Below, piece after piece: positions 6,877-14,489 of a stretch of DNA of 16,492 nucleotides. Each line of letters opens with the position of its first letter. Position 1 is the first letter of the stretch. The stretch is from Bacteroidaceae bacterium (lineage in GTDB: Bacteria > Bacteroidota > Bacteroidia > Bacteroidales > Bacteroidaceae), in assembly GCA_900752815.1 (NCBI GenBank), contig CAADWS010000160.1, positions 1 to 16,492 of the forward strand. The letters are read 5' to 3'. The translations under genes and the position numbers were made by a program. Under the pieces are notes generated by a model. The model had not been told where the DNA came from, did not search any database, and saw only the letters and a list, made by a program, of their open reading frames with translations.

Positions 6877-7911
6877 ATGCGTATTCTCATTGACGACAAA
6901 ATCCCCTTTATCCGCGGAGCAGCCGAACAGCTCGGCGAAACCGTCTACAAGGACGGCGGCTCCATTACTCCCGACGACGTGCGCGACGCCGACGTCCTGA
7001 TCGTCCGCACCCGCACCCGCTGCAACCGCCAGCTGCTCGAAGGCAGCCGCGTGAAGTTCATAGCCACCGCCACCATCGGTTTCGACCACCTCGACACCGA
7101 TTATCTGGCCCAGGCCGGCATCGGCTGGAGCAACTGCCCGGGCTGCAATGCGGCCAGCGTGGCGCAATACGTAGGCTGTTCGCTCCTGCTGCTCGAAGAA
7201 GCCGGACTGCTGCGCCTGACGGAGAGTTGCGTGGGCATAGTGGGTGTGGGACATGTAGGCACCGAAGTGGCCCGCGCGGCCGGGCAACTGGGCTGCCGCG
7301 TGCTCCGCTGCGACCCCCCGCGGGCCGAACGCGAAGGGGAAGAAGGCTTTCTGCCCCTCACGGCGCTGATGGCCGAAGCCGACATCATTACCTTCCACAC
7401 TCCCCTCACCAGCGAAGGCCGGCATGCCACTTTCCACATGGCCGATGACGACTTTTTCGCCCGCCTGGGCCGCAAGCCCGTCATCATCAACAGCGCCCGC
7501 GGCGAAGTGGTATGCAACCGCGCGCTGAAAGCCGCGCTGAACACAGGGCAGGTGCGGGCCGCCATCGTCGACACCTGGGAAAACGAGCCCGGCATCGACC
7601 GCGAACTGCTCGACCGCGTCTTCCTCGGCACGCCCCACATCGCGGGCTATTCGGCCGACGGAAAAGCCTGCGGCACCCGCATGGCGCTGGAAGCCGTAGC
7701 CCGTCATTTCGGTCTGCCCGCCCAGTTCCACATCGAGCCGCCCGCCCTCCCCGAAGGATTTGCCTACTATCCGGACGAACACCACGCCGGGCGTCCGGCC
7801 ACCAGCCCGCTCCGCCTCTATCATCCCGGACGCGACAGCGACGCGCTCAAGGCGCACCCCGAACAGTTTGAATACCTGCGCGGGCACTACCCGCTGCGGC
7901 GCGAGCACTGA
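6877..7911 (+). CDS. pdxB: erythronate-4-phosphate dehydrogenase
   Basis: PdxB oxidises 4-phospho-D-erythronate in the deoxyxylulose-5-phosphate-dependent route to pyridoxal phosphate (vitamin B6), in the cytoplasm. The 344-residue protein is a D-2-hydroxyacid dehydrogenase with a Rossmann motif GVGHVGTEVA, the INSARGE segment, WENEP and TPHIAGYS. The catalytic residues fall at Arg208, Glu237 and His254, the same numbers as in E. coli PdxB, and the N-terminus MRILIDDKIPFIRG is also typical of PdxB. The C-terminal dimerisation region is shorter than in the E. coli enzyme (378 residues). It is separated from the preceding gene by a hairpin and has no obvious promoter of its own in the 89-base gap. 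The AraC-type regulator gene follows after 45 bases. Confidence 0.92.
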   Translation: MRILIDDKIPFIRGAAEQLGETVYKDGGSITPDDVRDADVLIVRTRTRCNRQLLEGSRVKFIATATIGFDHLDTDYLAQAGIGWSNCPGCNAASVAQYVGCSLLLLEEAGLLRLTESCVGIVGVGHVGTEVARAAGQLGCRVLRCDPPRAEREGEEGFLPLTALMAEADIITFHTPLTSEGRHATFHMADDDFFARLGRKPVIINSARGEVVCNRALKAALNTGQVRAAIVDTWENEPGIDRELLDRVFLGTPHIAGYSADGKACGTRMALEAVARHFGLPAQFHIEPPALPEGFAYYPDEHHAGRPATSPLRLYHPGRDSDALKAHPEQFEYLRGHYPLRREH

Positions 7912-7956
7912 CTTCCCGTCCGCTCTCCTTCAACCCCCGAAAAAAGCAAACAGCCC

Positions 7957-8769
7957 ATGCATTATCTGAACCACACCTGCGAACTGCTGACTGGAGGCCA
8001 CTACACCGGCAACCGCACCTGGAGCAAGCCGCAAACGGACATCGACAAATGCTTCAAGATTTACCAGATGGAAAAGGGGAGCGCCACGATTGAGTCCGAC
8101 TGCGGGACATACGTCCTGCGTGAAGGCGGAACCTATCTCATCAACGGCTTCCGCATCTGCCGCCAATCGTGCGAGGAAACCTTTTCCACCCGCTGGCTCC
8201 ACTTCCTGCCCAACGACCTGCTGCTGTTCCGCAGCCTGCAGGCGTTGCCGTGCGTCGTGCCGCTCCCTGCCGGAACCTACAGTCTGGCGGAGCCCTGGCC
8301 CATTGAGGAACTGCAGGGCGACTGTCTGCCCCATCTGCCCTATCCGCTGGTGACGCTCCACTACCAGAATCTGCTGGGAAGCATCATTGTCGACGTCCTT
8401 TCACGGCAGGAGTACGGACTGGCCACGCCCAACCCCGACCTGGAACGCATCGCGCCGGCCCTTCACCACATCACGGGCCACTACCGCGAAAACATCCACA
8501 CCGACGAGCTGGCCCGGCTCTGCTGCCTGTCGCAGCAACACTTCCACCGGGTGTTCAAGCAGTGCATGAAAATCACACCGGCCAACTACCAGCTGCTGCT
8601 GCGCATGAACGCCTCGCTGCAACTGCTCGGCACCGGCAAACTCTCGGTCAGGGAAATAGCCGACGAACTCGGCTTCACTGACACGGCACATTTCTGCAAC
8701 AGTTTCAAGCAGCATTACGGGCTCACCCCGCTCAACTACCGCAAGCAGGCAAAAGAAAACATTTTCTGA
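7957..8769 (+). CDS. AraC family transcriptional regulator
   Basis: This 270-residue protein has an N-terminal cupin-like sensor region (about 1-150) and a C-terminal AraC/XylS DNA-binding domain from about residue 165. The first helix-turn-helix starts near 185 (LARLCCLSQQHFHRVFKQ) and the second near 234 (IADELGFTDTAHFCNSFKQH), followed by the signature GLTPLNYRKQ. The ligand and target genes are unknown. It is 45 bases after pdxB on the same strand with no terminator between, so co-transcription with pdxB is likely. It ends at a T-rich terminator. Confidence 0.9.
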   Translation: MHYLNHTCELLTGGHYTGNRTWSKPQTDIDKCFKIYQMEKGSATIESDCGTYVLREGGTYLINGFRICRQSCEETFSTRWLHFLPNDLLLFRSLQALPCVVPLPAGTYSLAEPWPIEELQGDCLPHLPYPLVTLHYQNLLGSIIVDVLSRQEYGLATPNPDLERIAPALHHITGHYRENIHTDELARLCCLSQQHFHRVFKQCMKITPANYQLLLRMNASLQLLGTGKLSVREIADELGFTDTAHFCNSFKQHYGLTPLNYRKQAKENIF

Positions 8770-8816
8770 ACGTCCGCACCGCCCTTCCTGTCCTCAAACA
8801 CAGCCTGGGGCATGCC

Positions 8817-8853
8817 CCGACGGCCGTCATGCGGTGGCTTCGGTCTTTTTTTT
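8817..8853 (+). terminator. intrinsic terminator after the AraC-type regulator gene
   Basis: CCGACGGCC (8817-8825) pairs with GGCTTCGG (8836-8843) with one bulged C and one G·T pair, followed by TC and a run of eight T (8846-8853). Just upstream is a 12-base perfect palindrome GGGGCATGCCCC (8807-8818) that could form an alternative hairpin. It lies about 50 bases after the stop codon. Confidence 0.75.
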
Positions 8854-8878
8854 GAACAACATTTTTTATGATTATTTA

Positions 8879-8928
8879 GCGAAAGAAAACTTTCGCTTCC
8901 TTTCATCAGACGGCCCGTCGGGCCTTTT
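8879..8928 (+). other. two small hairpins in the convergent intergenic region
   Basis: GCGAAAG (8879-8885) pairs with CTTTCGC (8890-8896) around AAAA. GGCCC (8912-8916) pairs with GGGCC (8920-8924) around GTC and is followed by TTTT. The second may be a backup terminator for the + strand. A third AT-rich pair, GATTTTTC 8971-8978 with GAAAAATC 8990-8997, lies further on. No gene is seen in 8770-9238 on the + strand. Confidence 0.4.
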
Positions 8929-9032
8929 CGTCAAACAAGTGGAGCCACCGGAAAAACAGTCGGGCCGACAGATTTTTCAAAACTACCGGGAAAAATCCGT
9001 ATCCCGCCGACCGGAAATCCGCCGGAACCCAC

Positions 9033-9073
9033 AAAAAAAGCGGGAGACCACCTTCCGAAGGTTGTCTCCCGCT
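9033..9073 (-). terminator. strong intrinsic terminator on the - strand
   Basis: A 16-bp stem with one C×T mismatch (arms 9039-9054 and 9058-9073, three-base loop) is followed on the - strand by a run of seven T (9033-9039). It lies about 165 bases beyond the C1 peptidase stop codon, so it can end the - strand operon. It also directly follows a separate - strand promoter at 9084-9115. Confidence 0.85.
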
Positions 9074-9078
9074 ATAGC
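9033..9078 (-). ncRNA. candidate short RNA of about 45 bases (promoter-hairpin-T-run unit)
   Basis: A promoter-like sequence at 9084-9115 would start transcription near 9077-9079. The terminator hairpin begins at 9073 and its T-run ends at 9033, leaving essentially only a hairpin with a few 5' bases. There is no - strand gene to the left that it could lead into: the next gene is the AraC-type regulator on the opposite strand. So this is either a small RNA, the product of an abortive or attenuated unit, or a chance promoter match inside a 3' untranslated region. No known RNA family is recognised. Confidence 0.4.
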
Positions 9079-9083
9079 TAAAG

Positions 9084-9115
9084 CAAAGATACAACGGAAA
9101 TCCGCGAAATCCAAA
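9084..9115 (-). promoter_or_regulatory. Bacteroidetes-type promoter on the - strand inside the intergenic region
   Basis: Read on the - strand, TTTG (9115-9112) is followed by exactly 20 bases and TATCTTTG (9091-9084), then C. Both boxes and spacing fit the Bacteroidetes housekeeping promoter pattern. It points left, away from the C1 peptidase gene, and meets a terminator within a few bases of the predicted start. Confidence 0.65.
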
Positions 9116-9238
9116 TTTCCATTACGAATCCTTAACAAATCGGCTGCCGCCGCTTCGCACATCGCAGACATCGGCACCGGCCGCTCCGCCATCCCGGCGG
9201 CAGCACAGCCGGCAGCCGTCACTGCGCCGGACCATGGT

Positions 9239-10636
9239 CTACTGTTCGGGCGCAAAGAGCGGGTCCCATGCCGGCAGCAGCGTGGGCTTCTGCTTCAGCA
9301 GTTCAAGCGTTTTCGCCGGCACATATTTGCGTTCCACCACCAGGCGGAAAGTATATTCGTCAAACCATTTGTCAGTCATAATCAGGTGGCCCTGATAGCC
9401 GGAAGCCGCTCCCCACGAGTTTTCCACCATCCACTTTTTGGGCCGGCCCGCCTCGTCCAGGTCAACGGCCATCAGCGTCATCGCGTGGCTGGAGGCCGAA
9501 GCGAAGGTGCGGATGCGGTCGGCCTTGTCCATGGGGAAATCAACGCCGAAAAGCGAGGCATAATCATAATTGTCGACACTCAGCACGCCGGTCTTGCTGT
9601 TGAGGAACTTGCCCACGTCGCAGCTGTAATACATCATCGTGCTGTCCTTGATGGAAGCGATGGCCATGGCCTTGATTTCCTCCATCGGCAGGTTGAGGTA
9701 GGTCCATTGGCAGCCGTCGTAGCTGTGGCGGTCGAGGTCGATGGTATACGTCTTGTGGTAGGGGCGTGAGGGGTCGTTCATCAGCATCACATATTCCTTC
9801 TTGAGGTCGATGCCGACGAAAGCGTCATAGAAGCTCTTCGGCGTGTACTTCTTCGTGCTGACGGGCTTGCCGGAGGCATCCTTCATCGTCCAGGTGAATT
9901 CGGCAGGCGGCTCACCCAGGGAGAGGGACAGAATGTGGTAAACGTCGGCCAGCATCTCCGTCTTGCGTGCCTGCACATCGGCCGCCTTCTTGCCGTCGGC
10001 CACCGCCTTGCGCAGTTCCAGTCCGTATTCACGGAGCTTGAGCGAAATGATGTCGGCCATGCGCGAAGTGTTGTTGGCCGCAAAACTTTCGGGCATCACC
10101 TCGGCCGGCACCAGTCCATACTTCGTCACAACGTCCTGCACACCGCAGAAGGTGCCGCCGTCGCTGAGCGGATGCTTGAAGAGCCACTCCACCGTCTGGT
10201 CGCTCATCGGACGGTCGGCCAGGTCGACTGTAGCCTGGAGGAACAGGTTGGCCTTTTCCAGCTGGTCGTAGAAGAAGCAGTAGGCCTGCGAGAACTCAAA
10301 GGCACCGAGCCCGTATTGTTCTATCATCCGCGCACGCATCACGTTGAGTCCCGAGAACAGCCAGCAGCGGCCCGACGATTTCTGGTCGGTAATGCCTTTG
10401 CTCCGCACACGGTGGGAGAAGTAGGTGTCGTGCTCCGCCGGATTGTTGGGGAGCGTGGCCAACTGGTTGATACTGGTACCGGCCAACGCATTGCGCAAGG
10501 CGCGGTCGGCTTCCGTTGCCGGACGCGCCGCCTTGATTTTGGCCAATACCTCAGGGCTGATGCCGCCTTCGGGCGTCTGAGCCTGCAGCCACGCCACCGG
10601 CGCAGCCAACAGAAGTGCGAGTAAGGTTTTCTTCAT
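9239..10636 (-). CDS. C1 family peptidase, bleomycin hydrolase/aminopeptidase C type, exported
   Basis: This 465-residue papain-like cysteine peptidase belongs to the PepC/bleomycin hydrolase family. The catalytic triad is visible: Cys91 in QKSSGRCWLFSGLN, His384 in SSHAMTLMAVD and Asn406 in VENSWG. Gln85 in the same QKSSGRC motif would be the oxyanion residue. Classical PepC enzymes are cytoplasmic, but this one begins with a signal peptide (MKKTLLALLLAAPVAWLQA, cleavage probably after Ala19), so it should act in the periplasm or be surface-exposed, probably trimming peptides. It starts 16 bases after the PAP2 gene and is probably the last gene of the operon, which ends at the terminator near 9073-9033. 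Confidence 0.9.
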   Translation of the reverse strand: MKKTLLALLLAAPVAWLQAQTPEGGISPEVLAKIKAARPATEADRALRNALAGTSINQLATLPNNPAEHDTYFSHRVRSKGITDQKSSGRCWLFSGLNVMRARMIEQYGLGAFEFSQAYCFFYDQLEKANLFLQATVDLADRPMSDQTVEWLFKHPLSDGGTFCGVQDVVTKYGLVPAEVMPESFAANNTSRMADIISLKLREYGLELRKAVADGKKAADVQARKTEMLADVYHILSLSLGEPPAEFTWTMKDASGKPVSTKKYTPKSFYDAFVGIDLKKEYVMLMNDPSRPYHKTYTIDLDRHSYDGCQWTYLNLPMEEIKAMAIASIKDSTMMYYSCDVGKFLNSKTGVLSVDNYDYASLFGVDFPMDKADRIRTFASASSHAMTLMAVDLDEAGRPKKWMVENSWGAASGYQGHLIMTDKWFDEYTFRLVVERKYVPAKTLELLKQKPTLLPAWDPLFAPEQ

Positions 10637-10652
10637 CGTTCGTCTTACGTTA

Positions 10653-11687
10653 TTAGGGTTTCAATATATTCGTTTTTGTCTTGCACGCCACCATGCCGAC
10701 CGACATGCGCTCCGTGTCCATCCGGCTGTCCTCAGGCGAACGGGCCGCAAAGTAGGGATAAGCCCTGTCGGAAAGGCGGTAGAAGGCCACAGCCGTAATC
10801 AGCCCGCCGAAAACGTCGACCAGATAGTGCGCCTCGATATACACCGTGGCGCCGCACAGGAACACATAGAAAGGCAAAGCCGGCCAGAGCAACTTCCGGC
10901 AGTTACGGTAAAGGAGAAACATGAGCACGGTGCTGATGCCTACGTGCGATGAGGGGAAAGCCGCCGTGGGACGCTCCCCGCTCGCCTGCGAAAGGTCGAC
11001 CAGGCTGCGGAAGAAGCCGTCGGGACCCGAGCCGGGCTGCAGTTCGGCATGCGTGCGGAACCAGTCGCCCATCGCCGGGAAAATGCCCTGACGGATATTC
11101 TCCAGCCCCGCAGCCGGGAAATAATATTGCGGACCGGCCACCGGCAGGAACAGGTAAATGAGATAATACAGGAAGAAACACGACATCACGATGAAGGCCG
11201 TGCGCCCGAACTGCTCCCGGCACACAAACAGGGGAGCCAGCACCGTAATGGCAATGAGCGGATAATAGGAAAAATAGCCCAAATGGAACAACTCGCTCCA
11301 CAACTTTCCGGGCAGCAACTCGCTGAAGGCCAGCGCCGGCTGGCAGCCGAAAAGCCATTGGTCGGCATGGGCGAAGACATGGTCGAGATAGGGAAAGAGC
11401 TGGCAGAACTCATAGGTGTCGGGATACCAGAAACCCAGGAGAGTCAGCGGATAAAGCTGGCGGAAGAACAAGGTCAGCCGCGAAGGCACCAGGCAATAAA
11501 GCCCGCCCGTCAGGCAGAGCCCGCCCAACACCAGTGCACGCCCCTCCAGCAGCTCCAGCGGATGGGAAAAACGGTTCCAGAGCACCAGCAGCACCAGTGT
11601 GGTGAAGAGAGTGTACAACAGCGTCACCTTTTCCGTAGGCAACAAACCGCTCCGGCGCGGTTGCGTTTCAATCAGATTTATAGCCAT
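10653..11687 (-). CDS. PAP2 superfamily membrane protein (lipid phosphatase or inositol phosphorylceramide synthase-like)
   Basis: This 344-residue integral membrane protein has several hydrophobic segments and the PAP2 catalytic motifs near its C-terminus: RPTAAFPSSH with His248, and EAHYLVDVFGG with His287 and Asp291. Enzymes with this layout dephosphorylate isoprenoid or lipid phosphates, or transfer a phospho-headgroup onto ceramide; related proteins are often labelled inositol phosphorylceramide synthase-like. The substrate cannot be settled from sequence. Its start codon lies inside the end of the upstream dehydrogenase gene (10-base overlap), so translation is probably coupled and the two may act in one pathway. 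The residues after the last membrane segment form a polar tail of about 35 residues ending KTKTNILKP. Confidence 0.85.
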   Translation of the reverse strand: MAINLIETQPRRSGLLPTEKVTLLYTLFTTLVLLVLWNRFSHPLELLEGRALVLGGLCLTGGLYCLVPSRLTLFFRQLYPLTLLGFWYPDTYEFCQLFPYLDHVFAHADQWLFGCQPALAFSELLPGKLWSELFHLGYFSYYPLIAITVLAPLFVCREQFGRTAFIVMSCFFLYYLIYLFLPVAGPQYYFPAAGLENIRQGIFPAMGDWFRTHAELQPGSGPDGFFRSLVDLSQASGERPTAAFPSSHVGISTVLMFLLYRNCRKLLWPALPFYVFLCGATVYIEAHYLVDVFGGLITAVAFYRLSDRAYPYFAARSPEDSRMDTERMSVGMVACKTKTNILKP

Positions 11688-12772
11688 TTTGCTTGTCGGT
11701 ACCAGGCCACGGCCTCCTTCACACCCTGCGGCAGGGCATAACGCGGCTGAAAACCCAGTTCATTTTTCGCCGGCAGCGTGTCGCACTGCCAGTTGCGTTG
11801 TTTCAGTATGTGATATTTGTCCATATTGAGGGTGGTGGCCGTTCCCGTGCAGCGGGCCACCAGTCCGCCTATGCAGCAAACGCCGCGCAGGAGCCAGAGC
11901 GGTGCCTTGAAGTGGAAGACATGCCGCACGCCCAGTTCGGCCTGCAGAAGGTCGGAGAAAGCACGGCTGTGATAGGCGGCGCCATCGGTCAGGAAGTAGG
12001 CCCGTCCGCTCTGCCCGCGATAAAGGGAAAGAAAAGCGGCCTCCACCAGGTCCTTTACGTAGATAAAAGTGATTTCCTGCCGGCGGAAGCCTACGGCGAA
12101 GTCGGTGTGCTTCACAATGCTCCTGGCCATCAGGAAATAGTCACGCTCGCGCGGACCGTAAACTCCCGTAGGCCGCAGGCACACGTAGTTCAGCCCTTCG
12201 ATGGCAGCCAGTCCGCGCTCAGCCTTGAGTTTCGACGCTCCATAAGCCGTGTTGGGCTTCGGGACGTCCGTCTCGCGGATGGGCGGATATGCTCCGCGGC
12301 GGCCGTCACGCCCCGAGGGCTCGCGCACAGCCCCCATCACGCTCAGCGAACTGATGAAGACAAAGCGCTGGATGAGCGTAGCCGTCTGCTTGAGCAGGCG
12401 GGCCAGACGCAGGGTGCCTTCGGTGTTGACCTGGAAGAACTCGGAACGCCGGCGACACTTGGTGACACCGGCGGCGTGGACTACATATTGCCACGGACCG
12501 TGGCTCTGCCGGTGGCGCTCCAGCTGGTCGCGCAACCGCTCGTCGTCGGAAAGGTCGAGTTCGATGAAGTGGATGCGGTGGTCCTGCAGATAGGTGCGCG
12601 GACTGCCCTTGCGGACGGCCGCCCACACCTCCATGCCTTCGCTGAGGGCACGCTCAACGAGAAAACTGCCGATGAAACCGCTGGCACCGGTAATGAGGAT
12701 GCTGCTGCCGCGCCAGTCGGGCTGGAGCGGCAGCGGCCGTGGGGAAACGGAAGAGGCGGGTGAAGTCATCAT
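11678..12772 (-). CDS. NAD(P)-dependent extended short-chain dehydrogenase/epimerase family protein
   Basis: This 364-residue protein has a Rossmann nucleotide-binding motif TGASGFIG at 28-35, a VVHAAG segment near 97-102, a SSLSVMG strand with Ser141/142, and the catalytic YGASK with Tyr177 and Lys181. It is an extended SDR of the kind annotated as NAD-dependent epimerase/dehydratase or 3-beta-hydroxysteroid-dehydrogenase-like. The first 20 residues are a Pro/Ser-rich extension with no clear signal; two ATG codons are adjacent (12772 and 12769). It overlaps the PAP2 gene by 10 bases and starts 57 bases after murI. Sugar-nucleotide epimerase and lipid-ketone reductase (for example 3-ketosphinganine reductase) are both possible; the PAP2 partner favours a lipid role, but this is inference. 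Confidence 0.82.
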   Translation of the reverse strand: MMTSPASSVSPRPLPLQPDWRGSSILITGASGFIGSFLVERALSEGMEVWAAVRKGSPRTYLQDHRIHFIELDLSDDERLRDQLERHRQSHGPWQYVVHAAGVTKCRRRSEFFQVNTEGTLRLARLLKQTATLIQRFVFISSLSVMGAVREPSGRDGRRGAYPPIRETDVPKPNTAYGASKLKAERGLAAIEGLNYVCLRPTGVYGPRERDYFLMARSIVKHTDFAVGFRRQEITFIYVKDLVEAAFLSLYRGQSGRAYFLTDGAAYHSRAFSDLLQAELGVRHVFHFKAPLWLLRGVCCIGGLVARCTGTATTLNMDKYHILKQRNWQCDTLPAKNELGFQPRYALPQGVKEAVAWYRQAKWL

Positions 12773-12829
12773 CGTGTAAATACGGAAAAGGAAATGCGGG
12801 AAAACATTTCCCTGTTCCTATCGGAATCA

Positions 12830-13684
12830 TTAAAGTTCTATCTTCTCGACATCGAGCGCCGACTCGCCCAGGAAGAGAGCCGCACTCTCGTGAAACTTCT
12901 CGGCACTCTCGGTGGTGAGACAGCGGCAACTGCCGCCCTGCGTGCAGCGCCGGGCCATCTCGGGGTGCCGCTGCAGATAGTCGGCCAGGCTGGCGGCCAC
13001 ATACTCGCCCTGCGGAACAATGCGGATGCCCTCCGGCACATACTGCCGTATTTTCCGCAAAAGGAGCGGATAGTGCGTACAGCCCAGCACCAGGGTGTCG
13101 ATTTGCGGGTCGGCCTGCAGAATGCTGCGCACACGCTTCTCCACAAAATAGTCGGCCCCCGGAGAATCATACTCCAGATTTTCAACCAGCGGAACCCACA
13201 TGGGGCAGGCCTGCCCCGTCACCGAAATCCGGGAATCGATTTTACGGATTTCCATCTCGTAGGAACCGGAATTGATGGTGCCGACCGTGGCGAGCACGCC
13301 CACATGGCGGGTCTGCGTAAGGCGGCACACGGTTTCGGCCGTGGGGCGGATGACGCCCAGCACCCGCCGTTGCGGGTCGAGCCTCGGCAGGTCCTTCTGC
13401 TGGATGCTACGAAGGGCCTTGGCCGAAGCCGTGTTGCAGGCCAGGATGACCAGGTGACACCCCTTCCGGAACAGATATTCAACGGCCTGGAGCGTATAGG
13501 CATAAATCACCTCGAAGGAATGGGAACCATAAGGGGCACGCGCATTGTCGCCCAAATACAGATAATCGTATTGGGGCAACACCCGGCGGATTTGCCTGAG
13601 TATGGTCAACCCGCCGTAACCGGAATCGAACACACCGACGGGGCCCGGCTCCCCGGGCAACGGCAACTGCATTTCTCCGTTCAT
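12830..13684 (-). CDS. murI: glutamate racemase
   Basis: MurI converts L-glutamate to D-glutamate for peptidoglycan precursor synthesis in the cytoplasm. The 284-residue protein shows the family landmarks: GVFDSGYGGLTIL near the N-terminus (Asp20), the first catalytic cysteine in LACNTASA (Cys83), and the second in LVLGCTHYPLL (Cys202), with PYG at about 51-53. I chose the ATG at 13684: it overlaps the ompH stop codon by one base (TGATG), a common coupling arrangement. An in-frame GTG immediately before (13687) is possible but less likely. The C-terminal part from about residue 245 is less conserved and includes a cysteine-rich TQGGSCRCLTTES segment. Confidence 0.95.
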   Translation of the reverse strand: MNGEMQLPLPGEPGPVGVFDSGYGGLTILRQIRRVLPQYDYLYLGDNARAPYGSHSFEVIYAYTLQAVEYLFRKGCHLVILACNTASAKALRSIQQKDLPRLDPQRRVLGVIRPTAETVCRLTQTRHVGVLATVGTINSGSYEMEIRKIDSRISVTGQACPMWVPLVENLEYDSPGADYFVEKRVRSILQADPQIDTLVLGCTHYPLLLRKIRQYVPEGIRIVPQGEYVAASLADYLQRHPEMARRCTQGGSCRCLTTESAEKFHESAALFLGESALDVEKIEL

Positions 13685-14208
13685 CACGACTTGGGTTCTT
13701 TAATCCGCTTGAGCACGTAAGGCGTGGCATCTTCCGTCATCATGGGATGCAGGAAGGGGGTGATATTCATATCGGTATTGAAAATACACTCGTATCCGCG
13801 CTCCACGCCCACCTGATAGAGAATGCTGTCAAGACGGGCACGCAAAGGTTTCTGCAACTCGATTTCGGCTTCCTTCAGCAGGCTGTCGGCCGCCTGACGG
13901 AAAGCGATACCCTTTTCCATGGCTTCCTGCAGGTCGCGCTGACGCTTCAGCATGATGTTCTGCGGGAAATCCTTCTGCCCTTGCAGAAACTCGGCAAACA
14001 TACGCTTGAAGCTGGTTTCGTTGTAAGTGGCTTCCTTCTCATACTTGGCACGCAGGGAAGCCATCTGCTGCTTGGCGGCCAGATATTCGGGCATGGCCTG
14101 AAGCATCTGGCTGTAGCTGACTTTGCCAAACTTGATCTGCACCTGGGCACCCGCACTGAGCACCATCAGAAAAAAACAAACCAGGGCATAGCCTATTTTT
14201 CTTTTCAT
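13684..14208 (-). CDS. OmpH/Skp family periplasmic chaperone
   Basis: This 174-residue protein has a signal peptide (MKRKIGYALVCFFLMVLSAGA, cleavage before Gln22). The mature region starts QVQIKFGKVSYSQMLQAMPEY, typical of OmpH/Skp proteins, followed by a long charged helical hairpin of about 100 residues (coiled-coil tentacles) and a C-terminal TDMNITPFLHPMMTEDATPYVLKRI. Skp-type proteins hold unfolded outer-membrane proteins in the periplasm. Its stop overlaps the murI start by one base, so the two are co-expressed. In many Bacteroidales, bamA and a second ompH gene lie just upstream; here they are absent and a repeat-bearing intergenic region comes first. Confidence 0.9.
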   Translation of the reverse strand: MKRKIGYALVCFFLMVLSAGAQVQIKFGKVSYSQMLQAMPEYLAAKQQMASLRAKYEKEATYNETSFKRMFAEFLQGQKDFPQNIMLKRQRDLQEAMEKGIAFRQAADSLLKEAEIELQKPLRARLDSILYQVGVERGYECIFNTDMNITPFLHPMMTEDATPYVLKRIKEPKS

Positions 14209-14242
14209 ATTCCGTTTCTTTGTGTTGACTACTTTTCCGGGG

Positions 14243-14250
14243 CAAACTTA
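14243..14250 (-). promoter_or_regulatory. probable -7 box for the ompH-murI operon
   Basis: On the - strand TAAGTTTG matches TAnnTTTG and lies 35 bases before the ompH ATG, so the leader would be about 28 bases long. No clear TTTG is found 19-21 bases further upstream, so this is a partial match only. Confidence 0.45.
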
Positions 14251-14444
14251 CGAAAAAAAATCCGCATCCTCCCCTTATCCGCATGAAAATCGGTACTTTC
14301 GGCCTCGAAATACCTGTTTTGGCCTACTCCGGCCGCACAGACCTCCCTCACACAGCTTCCCCGCCGCCGGCCGGCTACCACGCTGGCGGCAACGCACTCT
14401 CCGTACAGGGATGTGCCGCCGAAAAAATCCGGACCGCCAAAAGC

Positions 14445-14489
14445 AAAAAAAACAGTCGGTAGTTTAGAAAAATCTAAAGTACTGACTGT
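14445..14489 (-). terminator. terminator for the glycosyltransferase gene, built from repeat copies
   Basis: On the - strand, repeat copy B (14489-14473) pairs with the inverted, diverged copy A (14468-14452), with two mismatches in 17 pairs and a four-base loop. It is followed by a run of eight T (14452-14445). It begins about 100 bases after the glycosyltransferase stop codon. Confidence 0.6.

Noticed and set aside
6832..7908. 358-residue - strand open frame
   Set aside because: Antisense to pdxB, whose catalytic residues are all in place.
8807..8818. 12-base palindrome GGGGCATGCCCC as an operator
   Set aside because: It sits between the AraC stop codon and its terminator, where an operator is unlikely; more likely part of alternative terminator folding.
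8834..9769. 311-residue + strand open frame across the convergent intergenic region
   Set aside because: It runs over the terminators and then antisense to the C1 peptidase; no family features.
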